Positions 34,901 through 49,900 of a DNA stretch of 64,000 nt are shown piece by piece. A program made the translations under genes and the position numbers. The stretch is from Ciona savignyi. Lineage: Eukaryota > Chordata > Ascidiacea > Phlebobranchia > Cionidae. The stretch lies in NCBI GenBank assembly GCA_000149265.1, contig AACT01015415.1, positions 1-64,000 of the forward strand, written 5' to 3'. Under the pieces are notes generated by a model. It saw only the letters and a list, made by a program, of their open reading frames with translations, was not told the DNA's origin and did not search any database. Within the stretch, counting starts at the first letter, position 1; the number at the start of each line of letters is the position of its first letter.

Positions 34901-37900
34901 CTGCGACCAGCTATCAGGCATTCGTTGCAACTCGGCCATGAAAACATACTGAGTTCTTGGAACGGCGGAAGTTGGATATTTTCAAAATCTCAGTCAATTC
35001 CGCGCAAATCCCCGTGTAATCCGCCGATACGTCACAACTACGTAACAGAGCCAAATTGTGCGAACATTTTTCAAATCACTCAACACGGCCGTGGGAGAAA
35101 CTTGAAAATAAAATTGCCAGAAATTCTCCACGTACCTCGGTGACAAACGAGTCTTTGAAGTTTCCCTGCGGGTCGAATATCTGAATCTTCGCTCCATCAT
35201 AATCCGACGTTATAATTTCGTTGACAGAGTTGACGGCGAGGTTCGGGGTGGATTCGAACTCGCCATCTCCAATCCCTTGTTTCCCGATCTGAACACAAAA
35301 CTGATTTCACACTAGCAACATAAACCTTGACCAGATATTTATTGTTTTAACCTTCGAAAACCGCACATCGGTTGTTTTCACAACGCTTGGGACAATGACC
35401 TGTGTCGAGATGATATCCATTATGTTAATTGCCATCAACCTTATTTACATTTCATACGTACCAATACTTTTATATTTTAATCTCGCTATCCGTACAGCAA
35501 TTGTATTAAGTTTGTTAAAAGTATTTATCGAGTCGGTTGTGTGAATTACAAGGTCAATGGCGAACCCCCCACTTTCCCAGTATAAACGCGAATCGAAGTT
35601 GACATTGGCGCCCACTCCCACTGATATACCTGAACAACAAGTTTGGTTTCCGTCGATTCGACTCTCTGTAGGATGGTTCTACCGTTCCGTCGTGCCAAAC
35701 TGTGATTGTCGGACACGCAGAATGAATCCAACTCTTTTAGAACCTGATCAAAACAATAATTACACTGGTCAACAAAAACATAGTTTTTTTTTTAAACGAG
35801 AACAAAACCACTTATTTCTGGCTAACATCGAGGCACTGATTCTGAATCTGGCATTAGTTTTCTGCTGGAACATCAGGATTTTGAGATATGAGGGGTATGG
35901 TTTGTAAATTGAGTGTATTTTGTATCCCTTAAATGACCATATTTCTGCCATTAACATGGCTGCTGGAACTTTAAAAACTTTCCGAATCTGTAGACCAACA
36001 AAGATTTCTTCTTTCAACTTAGCTAGGCTTGATTATAGCATGGGAAACTTTAACAGAGAAATTGAAAACCATTTGAATTCTGTTTTGCCATAGCTTGCAA
36101 GTTCTTTAGTAATCCTAGCTTGATATGCAATGGTGGCACTAAAACTTAAAAAATATAAAAAAAAAACAATGTGAACTATAGTTTAAAACAGCTCTTCAAT
36201 ATTATGGTAATAACAAAGAAATCCCTCAACTTTGAAGGCCGAAAATAAGTCCCAATTGTGCTTTCTGTAGTAACACTTACTTTGACATCTTTTTCAACCA
36301 CATTTCGTTCTTTTAACCTTAATGCAACGAGCTCCGCTTTTTCCTTGGAAAGACATAGATCTCTAATAAAGGCATTTAAATGTTTTTTTGTGAAAATAAG
36401 ATGGGATCGTATGTGGTATCAGAATCTGTGTAGTTGGAAGAAATTAATCCGCCAGAGTTGTGTTCATCAGTACTGCTATTAGTCAGTCAGGTGGAGGTAC
36501 TGGTGGTGGCAGTGATTTATCATAAGGAACAGGGGTCCTTACTGAATCAAAGTTGGAATATGTTATTTTGTCTTTCTGTTTAAAGGATAAACCCTTTGTT
36601 TTAGTAGGAAAAATAGCAATATTGACAGTGATCGTCAGCGTCACGCCAAATCATTGGGATGAAAAACGGCATAGAAGGAGACCATTTATATAGCCAGTTG
36701 TGCAAGCCTAAGCTGCATATCTTGCATATTTTACGGGATGCCCAGGTATTATCTTGGTTGCCTCATGGGTAACCAAAATATGCCGCATACGTCTTTTTGA
36801 TATCATGAGTGATTCTTTGCTGTTTTTTGCTTGTAAACTTTCCACAGACAAAGAAAAATCGATCTGTATGGTTTAAGCAGTTCTTGGGCATTATGATAGG
36901 CAATATATTTAGAAATTACTTGTAAAAATAATATGTATATTACTATTTTACAACTACAGAAATAACTAATTTATTTGGATACAACATATTACCATATAAT
37001 GTTAATATAATTCCCTCAGTTCCGCCTGGTATGTTCCTACATTTTTCACTCTCTACACTAACTGTACTCTACTCTACACTTAAATAAACTTGCAAAAATA
37101 TCCTTTCTGCCCTTCCTTGTTATTTAGAGCTTGCACTTGGGTTGTTTTTCCATTTAAGAATGTATGTTCTATTGTAATTGGACTGTAAAACAAACATTTA
37201 TTTAAAATTGCATAAACCAAAATATCTCAAAAACCTGATGTGCAAGAGAAAAAGTAAAATCATTTTTGGAATCTGCATTAAAAATACTTTAAGATACGAT
37301 CATTAGAATCTTTGTTTAAAATTTGCTGTTGACCAGTGTTATTATTAAACAGCGGGACCGAAATAAGCTTGTTATTGTTATACTGATCAACATTCGATTT
37401 ATTTTAACGATGTTTTGCCCCCTATTCTCGTTTCTTCTATCGTAATAATAACGGTGCATCTTCCAAACTTATACAATACGTGTAAATAAATTAACCCAAA
37501 TTGTCTGTATTTTAAGGCCAAAGCTTATACAAAGCTGTGATATGCTTATGGTTATACTAAGAATTATTTGTCATGAGTCTGATGATAATTGCTTGGATAA
37601 GTCAGCCCCGAGATTACACGAACCATGTATACAATTTCCCCACGTTAATAACATCACCCCAACCTACTTTGTTTATGCTCTCGTCAAATGTTGCCTTCTG
37701 TATGGTCAACCTTCCAAGATTATCTCGGATCACTCTAACACTCGCATCTGCGTTAGTGTCGAACTGAATGTTATCAGTTTGGTCGGTGTTATGGTAGGTG
37801 GTAGCGGGGTGAGTCTCTAGTAACTGATGGAGGATTTGTGTCATTTGGTTGTTGAGTCCCAGGACCTCCTTCGGCGTGCCATATTCCAGAACCTGTTAAA

Positions 37901-40900
37901 ACAAGAAGCTTAAAACGATATTCACACAAGTACCAAACATACTGTTTTAAAAATGTTATAAATCGTGTTACCGACTAGGGGGCTATGACAATTTATATTT
38001 AATAATTTACAATGTCAATTTATATGTATTGATAATGTTTTTTCTCCTGAAGTAAAATGCCTTTTTTACTTATGTGGTGATATTAAAGCCCGTGTGTAAA
38101 GTAGGACTGTGTGAGGCTGATTATTGCAGCGATTTATATTGCACCGTGCACAGTACGTGATCCTAATCGCCTTATCTCGCTACATGATGCGGTATCCACC
38201 TTGCGTGAGAATTCGGTGCAAGATACCAGCGAGCTGAGCTGCATTTCGACCGAGTCTTCATCCGCGTTGATTCGTTTCACCTCGGCCGCGTGCATGTTGT
38301 GCAATTCGTCCGTCAACTCTTGTTTCCGCTGGAATAGGAACGCGGAAGATTAGAAAGATCAAATCTAGCTCGCAGCACATTAAACAGCTAATCGACCGCG
38401 AAAAACACGGCTTAAAATGCTTCGAATTTGCTGGACTCAACTCAAGCACAAACACGCCAACGCGTCATAGTTCTGCCAGGTTAATATTACAGCGTCGGAA
38501 AACGCCACTTTGAATGTTCGTTCAGTCATGTTAATTACACACTTAGCTAACTTCGTGGAATACTTAAAGAAGTCCATTCTCCAGTGCTGAACATGTACCC
38601 TCTAACCTTATAACCAAATCGTGGCGCAATCTTCTCAGTAGACAAGGTCAAAATTGCACTAATCGCTTAATTAGCAGCAGCTTCTAAGAATGTCGATTGT
38701 TATCTCTACTTACACGTTACCAATTACTGGCCAACCTGTACAATTTCCCAGATTTTTCACATTTCACTACCCAACAATCCACGCCCGAAATAAGACTTCT
38801 TAATTAACGGTTACGCCGCTGGTAAAAGGACAGGTATGGCTGTAGGAGGTGGCGCGTGAAATCCATCGAAACGCAACTCGGTAATTAAAATCTATAACAA
38901 GAACTCGTGAGAATTCTGCGCAAATCCGGAAACGTCGTATCTTTAAACTCTGTTATGTTCGCCAAACATGGCTCGGCGAGCGTCTGTTGTGGGGACAATT
39001 AGTTCCGCATTAGTTTAATCGACGTTTAAGCATATTGGAATGCTTCCAACTACAAATAAACAAACGATCGCGTCTCATTGTTCCCCGGTCGTGATGTCAC
39101 AAACAAGACAACAAACCCTGTGTATCGTGCTGATAAAGATCTCGCAAATCCTCTCGATCTCAGCTTCCCCGTTGTCCCGATCTCTTTTCTTGCTCTGTTT
39201 TATATCTTTCAACGACTTCTGCAGCGTTCGCAGCACGTCCGCCTTCCCCTTCGCAGTCTTTAGAAGGTTCTCGATCTGAAACGTATTTTCGGAATGTTTA
39301 CACAACCCAACACAATCATGCTTCAATATCAACCCTTATTTTCGACCGCGCAAAGAGGCTGGTTACAGTTAAAAACGCCAGGACAGTGCAGAAGCTTGTT
39401 TTGACGGCAACTTTAGCCGATTATGTTGAAGGTTAAAACGTAACCTGAAACTATGTCAATATAACGGTTGTGGCGAAAATAGTGGCTCTGGCGCGATGGG
39501 GCTTATCCGGCTCACAAGTGGTTGGGTGGCTTGCACGCTTGGCAAGCTCCGAAAATTGCCTCGCTACTCATCATTATGGACCACTAGCAGCCTTTCATCT
39601 TACCTGGTGACTTTGGTTGAGGACTTCTTCTTTGAGCGAGCATCGCCTGTGTCTTGAATGGCCGCTCTCCACACATTCGTGGCAGATCGGACATTGGCAG
39701 GACTGGCAGTAGATCTTGGCAGCCTCTCCGTCGTGGATCTGAAACAAATGCGGTTACAACTCCAACACCTTATAGGCGGTCTCGCTTAAGATTGTTTGAC
39801 AATTTAATACAAGTGTTGCGTTTCTTCCTATGCACTTAGAACTGCTACGATAATGTCGGGAAATGACGCCACAAGACTCTGATAACATCAATCTACCCAC
39901 TCTCCTTATAAGTGGCCTGGAAATGTTTTAATCCCAACTGATATCCGGTTACCCGTTTGTTCTTACAGTAAAACCCATCGATAAATGATAATGGACTTTC
40001 CATGTACTCTCCACCCATAATTTACGTCGTGTTCCGCGTATTTACATTGTACACACCACTACAACACAATGCTATGGAAGAAGTTTCGCTTGTCGCTATT
40101 TTATGTTATGTGGTGGCATTAAATCCCCGCCCCAAGCTTACCATGCAGTATATCTTCGCTCTACTCTTCAATTCCTGGTTGTGGATCCCGGATTCGAACT
40201 CTGACAGCGAGACGATCTTGTGTCTGCGCGTCAACTTGGTCCGGACGTGCCAGGTGGAGCATTCATTGCACAAGAAATCCGTGCAATCGAGGCACCGAGC
40301 TATGGCTGTCTTCCTGCTATCGTGGTCGCATGTGTCGCACAGCAGCGAAGTTCCGTCTTTATCCTCGCTACGAATCTCCTTGACGGTTTTCAACATGTCG
40401 GACATGCTTGAGATGAAGAAGTTGTCCTTCAATCCGTTGATTCCGTCTTCCGTGAGTGGTTGCTCGCTGCGGCACGTCGGGCACATCACGCTCACACTGT
40501 TGGGCGGAGTGTACTCCTCAAGACACTTCAGGCAGAAGGTGTGCTGGCAGTTGAGACTCTTCGGTCGCGTGTAGGTCTCGAAGCATATCTGACATGTGAG
40601 GAACTCATCGTTGATCTTCGTCAGCAGATCAATCGAACTCGCCATCATGTGTCCCGCGAATCTGAAAATAAACTTAATTGAGTAACCGAAACCGGTGCTG
40701 TGTGCAGTGATAACATGGTACAAGCATTTCCGCTGAAAAATGCTCGTAAACGCGCTTGTTCGCACGATTCACCTGCATTCCCCTTCGCGTGCAACGGCCA
40801 TGAAACGCCACCTAACCCCCATATAATGTTTCCCGCTAAATAGACTGAGTTTGCGGCTCACCGCAAAGTTACAAAATCCGCGGATCGTTTTTATGAGGAG

Positions 40901-43900
40901 CCGGTGACTCGGAAATTTGTGGCCGGTATTGGTGTACACCAAACACCGGCTATTCGTGCACGCGGAGCGAGGTTTTGAATTGACAGCCACGCATAATGAC
41001 GTGTGATGACGTAGAGATAAAGTGCTTGCAGTGCATATAAGGATGTAACCGTATATGGAATACTTTGGCCCTTTGTTAGCTTATCTTTTATGTAAAAATA
41101 CAAGCACAAAAAGCTTAAGAGTTTTTATTAAGCAAAATAGCGGTTCATCACTAATAACTACAAACAACAACTTAAATTCGTTGTCAAAAAATAATTCCTT
41201 CACCATATTTGTTAACATCGCTATTTTCAAATATTTCGCTGTTGTTTGTTGGGTTTTGGTTTTGTGGTCGAATGCTCCATTACTGCAGTGGCCGCAAAAC
41301 AGCTAATGCGATGTTTAATTTGATTGGCAGTTGTCGTGCGTGTTTACCCAAACTTTTGAACCCGTCGCTCTTACAAGGGTCAAGCGACTCCACATTCGAA
41401 TTAAGCTTCCTAAGCTGTTGCTGGGGCGACTTACAAGCGACGTTCAACGCTGATTCGTGTGTGGTCCTACCACCAACTCCAAGCGCTGGGACTTCACAAG
41501 GTGCCTGATCATCGCTTCTATATTGCAGTGATTTGAATGGATCGGTTGTTTTGAAAGAAACGTCTTGTGGTAAACCCCGCACTCTGACGTACGCAGAGAA
41601 GGAATGTAAGATCTCTATACCAGAGGCGACAGCGCTTTATTATGCATCATTGACATGAAACTTTGCAGTCCCGAAATATGTTTTTACCTTTCACATATTC
41701 ATATGCTACCCGTATTTAGCTGCTGTCACCAGAAAGTACCTAAACACTAATGGAACTTTAAAAACGCGTCGCTGTTAAACTCGATTTTCGTGAATGACGT
41801 AAATGACCTCACCCGTGCAGTTTAAATGTGTTCCTCTCGCAAATGAACCTCACTACCGGATTAGCGACGCGCGAATATACCCAGAAACACAGAGTCGTTC
41901 AACCAGCCCAAAGCGCGAGGCCGGATGCAATTATCTTCCGCTGAGGAGCTCGGGTTTCAACAACACAGCTTCTGTACCTGATATTTTCCTTGAAGATGTT
42001 GTAGTCTGTTGTGGAACTCGACCTGGTGCGTATCGGACTCATGGGTTCGTTCGATAGATGCTTTTACAAGTTCCCGCGTTTATAACATTGACTATGGCAG
42101 CACGAAATTTAAACTAATTTGTATTCTGAAACCGACGTGTGTTATTACACCACAGAAGATATATATACGAGAGTTAAACTCGGCCAATAATTGAAGGTTA
42201 TTCGATATTCATGGGGTTTTATAGTGAAATAAGAAGCCCTTAAGTTATTTCAATCCTTCTGACAAATATTTCCGAAAATCGTGCTGATTTATCTCCTGAC
42301 CTCGGCAAAATACCTTGAATTCCCGAGGAACCAACTAATACGGACATCCTCATTAAGTAAGAAGTTGGCGTTGTACTCAGTTATATGGACTTTGCAAAGC
42401 CAAGCTAAAAACTCATCCAAACCGTTTTAAATTACCGGTTGAAGCACCCTAAACAGCTTTGCTGCCAAACAATATGAACAGCTTTCACTGATCGTTGATC
42501 TGTCCCAATGTTACGTTCATGCCACCAAACTACTGTCTTTCAAGTCTACCTTCTGCACGCCTCACTTGCTGGTGATTCATACAGTTTGGCGTAACAAATA
42601 ACACTCGCTTCCTTATCTCCTGGCATTTATTCCTTGTAAGCAAAACATCTGACGACATAAGGTTGGTCACATCTTGCACTTACCATACATTTTCTATGCG
42701 AAAACAAATCTCATTTCTACCGAAACATACTTATAACAAAGTCTTAACTTGATTACCCGTTCATACCAACTATTTCACATGAGTTTGCGCAAACAAACTT
42801 TAGTTTAATTGCGATAAGTTCTGTTGTGTCGAAATGGCCTACTTCGTTTGCAAACGTCGCCAACTGTTTCCACAGTTACTAACTATGCCAATTAGCTTGT
42901 AAACCCCGTGTATACAAACAAGACGATTGTTTAATTAGACCCTTTCATTTCTCGCCCCCGTTCAGTTCACACTACAATCGCAATAAATCAAACTAAAAGC
43001 TCATTATAACACCTTCGATCAGTAGCATGCGCATCGTTTTAACCAACGTCACCGATCCAAAATCGCCCAGAATTTAAATCAGTTCGTCAAACTGCCAATT
43101 ACGGCGACAATTTCTTCTCATATTCCTGAGCGACCGTAATTTCCTCTCAAGCGACGCCTTTGAAGCTATGCAAATTGCCGCAATTCCGGTTGCGCTTAGC
43201 GCTGGACTAACGCGCACTGAGCCGTGACTTTCATTGCCCTTGCCCACCGTCCCAACATCGGGCGATGCGAACCCAACCATCCGTAGCAAGTCCAAGCAAC
43301 CCAGGTTGCGAACTGCTCCGATTGAATAACATTCAAAGGTTGAAAAGTCGCTGCATTTAATCTTGTTATATTGTGTAACGAACCCAACGTTTCACTTAAA
43401 ATCACACGCTCAATTGCACGCACTGTCATCGGAATATTGACACTTTGGAAAACTAATTGAAATGTTGACACTAGAAAATTACCCCCAAAACGGCTGTTTA
43501 CAAATAAACGAAATGCAAACCGTGTCTCCCGTAAGCGCCGTGCAAAGCAAGAAATGATGAAAGACGCATCTGGAATTCCTAGTTTTGACACGGTGAGTCG
43601 CATTTGAACACTGCGGATGGGTTCAGCGGTAATTGAACCCCTGCGTGAACAACTAACATAGGAACGCATTGTACACAGTTTCCACCGACACTAGTTGTTG
43701 CAATTATTACACATTGAGCGCATTTCATCCTCACTGACCACAAACCACTCGGCATTAAAACACTCGCTTACCACGCTTGGTTGACACCACGATCCTATAT
43801 TGGAAGCGTTCGTTTGGTTAGCGATAAGGTAATCTATCAGCTACATTCTACAACGGTCATAATGTCCATTACACCGCGGTTTAACAAATAAGGTAACATC

Positions 43901-46900
43901 AACGGCGCCAGGAGAATTACCGACACACACCGGGTTATCAATGATGACGCATATGAAGTGATAACTTCATAACACGTATATTCCTGCCCTGGGTGATCCA
44001 ATGTCAATTTCTATATAATCTTCTGCAACGTCTGTTTCACGGCATTCTCTATCCAAACTAAACTATACCACACCTGTCTTGCCCTGGCACCAGATCAATT
44101 GCTGCACTTATATCTCGTAACGTGAAACTACCGAGGCCTCCTTCTTCCCTGCTCGGCGCATTCTTGCACCATCGGTCCTGGTAACCACCGCTGCTCGGCG
44201 GGCAATGTCACTGTCGCGGGGAACCAGCTTCGCCTTGAACACTTGCTTTTCTCTCGCCCCGTTCTTTCCCTCCGCACTGCGAGATCACCCGATACAACAG
44301 CGACCGAAAAGAAAACAAAATCCACAATTTCAAAGCAACGGTTCACCCACACTGCGTTTCAAATTGGCGAATCGACTCTTTAAATTTGTCGATTTTACGC
44401 GAGAACGAATCGCCCTTATTCATTTTCACTTCGTAATGAATGCTTTCTTGCCTTACATTCACGTAAGATAATAATCAAGCACTCGATCTGAATGGATAAA
44501 CTTTCGAGTGTCGCATTGATTCCAACCATATTCCCATGAAGCAAGCCACTTACAGCTTCACGCTTGACCACAGCGACCCATTGACACCACCTTGCCCGAC
44601 ATATTTACCAAACTCACTGTCACTGCACTATCCTCGCTTTTAACTCTCGTTTCCGATACTGAAGTGTTTTGTTCGAGTTCAACGTTTCCACAGCTATGCA
44701 GGATCAAAGCGAGCGATAAATAAACTCGGGATAATTTGGCCCTTTCAAAACAATGCGCACACCGCAACTTATAAACGCCGGAGGCTTGTTATTTCTGCGG
44801 TTCCACAAGACGTTCCTATGATGCTACGGGGTCAACAAAACCAAACCATACCGAACGACCTATAAAGCGCTTCACAGAATAAACAAAGTCTTTATAATGG
44901 CGAGTTATTTCCACTATCTTCCACGAAACAAGCTGCACATGCGCAGTACTGCTTTGGTGCACCACGTCTTTGCGCACACCAGTATGCTACACTATGAGAA
45001 GAAAAATACTCAATGTAGGAAAAGTAATTATTTGGCCCCCAACACTAATCGCAATTCCAGAACTTAACATAACTCAATCCTAAAACTAATCCTACCCCCT
45101 TAATCTTCATATTAATGTACAGTTTACCTACTTCCATCTTCCTTTAAGTTTTCCCGAAACTATGGTTTTACCTTTTGTCAATGTTCCCGTGTTGGTTGGT
45201 GCTACTACATACCGGAAGGAACTCCGTTCTGCGCATGCGTGAAAACCCATGACGACCGGACAGCGTGTCCGTGGGCGGCGCACAACAGCGGCCCAGGTGC
45301 GGTTTGGACACTGCGCCATTGTTCGGTCGCGCCTACCAGCTCGCCAAGTATGAAAACATGGTTGGAATGTAACGCTCACTGCTCTGCGCTTCAGCGTTGG
45401 ATTTATGACTCGGGAAAACGCTCGGCCAGCCACGATTTTCACGGCAATATCCGGTGTGGTGTGTTATTACCGTCGCATCAATTCAGTCCTCTGACCCACT
45501 AACGTGTAATAATACGAACTCCCAGAATAACCGCGCATTTTGCGGTTTGTAATTGTTGTTTTTCTCGAATCTAAATTTAATGAAGCGATTCTGTAATGAT
45601 AATTATCAAGATTCCATTCCGTAACTCGCGAACCGTCATCAGTTTATCGCGTTTGTTTTCGTTCCGTGGATTGTTTGTGTACCAAATCCTCTCCGAGCCC
45701 CGTGCCACAATGGCCGTGCGGTCTGCTGTCGCCCCAGGCTAGCTAGTTGAATACGTTTCATCGATTGTGGAAAGTTATGAATAGTTGGATCGCCTGTCAC
45801 CAGCGTGTAGCCCTGACCTTACCACACATGCTATCACCGACCTTGTATATCGTATCCAATTGGATTATTGTTTTGATAGCGGTTTGAACCTTCAGTGAAC
45901 TGTCTCCGTGTTTATTCAAATATTCTCTGAATTGAATTTCAATTTCAGAGATATTTTTGTCATCAGCGGAATTGTGAAGTTTGCCATCAATTGTGCCGAT
46001 GCAACGCACTCCACGCAAATTGTTGTACAAATCATACGTCCATCGATTCTAACCCTCGAACATTCTGCAAATTGCATAGCGGCTCTCGCATTCCAGTGAT
46101 TCGCTGGTTTTACTTGTTTATCCTTTTTATCGGATTAAATTCCCAGCACACGACGGGCTCGTTACTGCGCCATTTTTTTATATCGAAATCGGGGAATTAG
46201 TCACGTCATCGTGTTCTTTTACCGATCTTAGTTTCGAACATGATGGGCTCGTCACAGACAGTTTTATTTCTGTGCATATATCGGTCGCCCTGACACTTCC
46301 CGCGCCCGCAAAGTTTCTTTAATAACCCGTGTCTCTTGCGCCATGTAGCGGGCGTATGATTCAAGTTTAATCGACTCTGTGGCGTGCTCGTGTGGCGTGC
46401 TCCGCGCTCACATCACGCCCCCATGCACGGTCGTGTGGCCGAATGGTTACCGCCAACAACACATAAACCGATTGTTATCTGATAAAACGGACTAGACAAT
46501 CCGGTGATAGAAACCTCGCCCGGTTAAATATATTATTCCCCGTTAAGCTAGGGAATGGATAGTGGCGTTCAGCCGTGTAAGAACATATATGCGACCTATG
46601 ATACCTGTGGTTGTGACATGAGGTTTAGGTGTTGTACGCTTACAGTGCTTACCATGGTGTCTAATCACACACATTACAAACTTGAAACAAATCGGGCAAC
46701 ATTTAAAGTTTTGTAAATGGTTAGCGCGTCCGTCCAAATAAGGTATGCTGTATATCAAACCTGCGCAGTTACGGGCCCATCATGGTTCAAAACATAACCA
46801 GGTAAAAACGTGATTATTTAAACCCAAGCAACACAGAACACGAGGTAAACATACGAAATACGGGTAAATAATTTCACCCCACCACATCCCAACCCAATCT

Positions 46901-49900
46901 TTACTTTGTCGAGTTTTCTCATTTTATTTTTATCGATACCAAACGGACAACTTTGAATACATTGGTCTCGGAGGTCGTATAAAGACAACAACTCATTTCT
47001 ATTGTAAGAAACCCTTTAAAGTCAACCGAAGGAATTAAAAAGACAAGCGAAGGCTAATTAGACAAGCGAACATTAATTCCATCACGTACCAACACGTTTG
47101 TTTCCAGTCACGAATCGCGCGAAGCCCGATATTATATCAGGAGTTGTTTTGTTCACGCAAAAGCGAACGGTGGTTAGAAGGGAAATTCAAACCGACGATT
47201 GATCGCCCTCCAGATGTAATATACAAACAACATCCGACTCACAGTCGAGGTTGTTTTGCAGCTTAAAAACCTCAGTGATGACGTCAGATATGCGGTCATC
47301 GAGTTCACCCGCGGACGCTGTTTGTTGCTTCGCCCAAATCGTGTTTGTCGCGCCTTAATCAGCATGAACCAACCCTAAATATCCCAGCCATTGGCTGCTT
47401 GGTTGTGTCCCTGGGCAAGGCACTTAGCGGGCGTTAACTTAATGCTTTTAAACCATAATGTCTGTACCGTAATCAACACATTGCAAACACCCGGTAAACT
47501 AATTTGACGATTGCATGTTATGTTGCATGTTATGTCGCCAATATTATTCACGAGTATAAAAATCCATATAGTATAAGATCCCGTAATCTTATACCTCTAC
47601 GCAACAGTAATTATATTAGTGTCTTATACAGTGTCTTGTGCCGCTGGTAATATATTCCACGTTGTATAAAAACGACCAAATATATTCCATGTACGATGTA
47701 CCATTGGCAATAATTTTAAATTCATAAATAAGATAATAACATGTCGTGCAAACGCCCACAAAGCTATCGCTTCCACACAATTGAACCTCAATTCGATCGG
47801 AATTTCCCAACTCACCTTTCGTCTTCGTCTTCATCTAAGTCGCTGAGGATTTTATTCATAATATCAGCCATGATTGGTAGTACTACTTGCCCCTACAAGT
47901 GAACCAACAAATTCGTTAAGCCGTATAAGACCTTGCGCTTTATAAACCTGTTCTGAACACGTGAAGACGATAATATCGTAATATCGCGTGTGCTCTCGAA
48001 ATCACATTTGCGTCTGTCACGTTTCGCTTGTCCTAACACGACACTGTTGTTCCTCAGCGTTTAACTCCGCCACGGGACCTCTGCGGTCTGTAATGCTGGT
48101 GACATAATTCATCGCGCGGTGCTCCAACAATGCCCCCATTGTTCCGACCTCCGCCCTCCTCCCAGTCAGCTGTGGCGCAATTTGTTTACATCTAAACACC
48201 AGTTGAAGCGAGCTCACCGGGCGATATCAAGCGAAGCTAAAGCGATCACCGCCTCGGGCTGATCTGCGATTTGTCGACCATAATACGTAATCTCGCTAAT
48301 CCTAACAAATCATCGTTACATCTTCGTTGTATACGCGACAGCAAATACTGCTTTGCTAACTTTGTTTTACTCTTATTCGTGCCTAATTGCCTCAAAAGTT
48401 CTTGTGCAGCATTTAGCAAATGATCTTAATCACTATTACTACCAAGTTTAATCGCGTTCTTCAGCAAACGAAATTATATTTAATCGGATCAACTTTTTGC
48501 GCAGCCTATAGATGCAAAGTGTTCACCAGTTACGACTTCGCACCAAACTTATCCTCCACGCTACATGTTTCTCTGGACTATCCTCCACCACCAAGGACTG
48601 CCTCTGACACTAACAACCTGCCCGGGTATCCACGCTTCACTTGCGGAGTCTCACACCACACGCGAGCACCAAATTTAACTCTTACGTCATCGCTTAGCAG
48701 CCCGTCTGCAGCTACATTCCCCACCACAGTTTCGCGTGTTGTTTCACCCCATGATTACTGTACACACGGTTACGGGAAATGGTCCGCATACACATCAAGC
48801 TCGACGTTTATTTCACGGAACAAGCGGAAACTCCACGGAAACTATTTCTCCGGCAGGAAACCGAATCTTAAATTGTCGGAGTGAGACTTTCGTATGATTC
48901 CCATGCGACCGGTCAACATGGTCAACCCCATGACAAACACGATTTCCCAAAATATGCGAACAAATATACACAATTTAAAAGAAACATCACTACTTTTATA
49001 TTAAATTGCCACATTACAAATTAAAACCACGTTCATAGATTCGTTAAACATCAGATGAAAGAATCGCCGGAAATACACGATTTGTAAACTACCATCCCTA
49101 CTAATATTATGGTCCATATAATTGAAATACAACATTCTAGGTTGGCAGCAAATAACTCGTTTGCTTCGTAATTACACTCCTTTAAAAATTCCACATATTT
49201 GAAATTTTAATCATCCGAACTTTATTCGATTAGTTGCTACTAATACACGTGTTATATAACGCGACAACGAATCGGTGAATCGACTTTAACCCACCACACT
49301 CCAATCCTTTGATGTGGAAAACCCGAAACCAAGATTATTGTAGGCAAGATTAAGTCGGCTGAACTGGTATTTGCACAAAGTCTACTTTGTCCCCCAACGT
49401 ATCGAGTTCGATGGAGCCTTTTAACGGGCGCCATTCCCGTGACCGCTTCCTTTGAGCTAAAAACGTCCCCTTTTATTCCCGTTTTCTATCTCGTTTAAAA
49501 GGCTGCGGCATGTTAATATACGTGCAAGAGCAGTGCTGGAGTGCTCACTCTGTGATCATCCGCACACACCGATGCCACGGTTAGTCGCCCATGATAACCC
49601 GAGGTGCTTAACTGAATGCGACTATTGTTGGGCCATGGTGACTCAACCTGCATCTCATACTTCGTTTCCAAGTGTGTTGACCAACACGACGCGTGTGTTC
49701 AAATATCCTATTATTTCTCGATAAAGGCTTCGATGCCAAGTGCATTAATAATGTGGTTGTGTGCTAGTTGCTTGGATATTAATTTACAATTACGTGGAAT
49801 TCCTCTCGAGCAAATTAGGCAAATTTTCACAAGAAATGCAAAACAGTATGTAGCGACCTCCGGCGGTTCTTTAATTTCTACCGTAATCCGCTAGTAGGCG

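Larger units (their letters stand above)
40662..47815. other. First intron of the TRIM gene, 7.2 kb, mostly unique DNA
   Basis: No exon with recognisable homology. Possible unassigned minus-strand exons are at 47240-47330 (ELDDRISDVITEVFKLQNNL, good donor) and 45830-46030 (IEIQFREYLNKHGDSSLK). Neither joins in phase with the TRIM model. Repeats are sparse: partial SINE-B copies near 46110-46200, 46215-46290 and 46428-46490, and a SINE-A remnant near 47390. The remaining sequence may hold regulatory DNA for TRIM or ZNF277. Confidence 0.4.

Noticed and set aside
40002-40574. Plus-strand open frame of 190 codons
   Set aside because: It is antisense to the RING and B-box exon of the TRIM gene, whose minus-strand reading has clear domains and splice sites.
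43196-43669. Minus-strand open frame of 157 codons
   Set aside because: No recognisable family, no flanking acceptor or donor in phase with the TRIM gene; likely chance.
45797-46030. Possible minus-strand exon (helical peptide, donor GTAAGG)
   Set aside because: It cannot be joined in phase with the TRIM first exon and next exon, and I recognise no homologue.
48420-48884. Plus-strand open frame of 154 codons in the ZNF277 intron
   Set aside because: No domain, no splice context, Ser/Thr/Pro composition typical of chance frames; retained only as a note.
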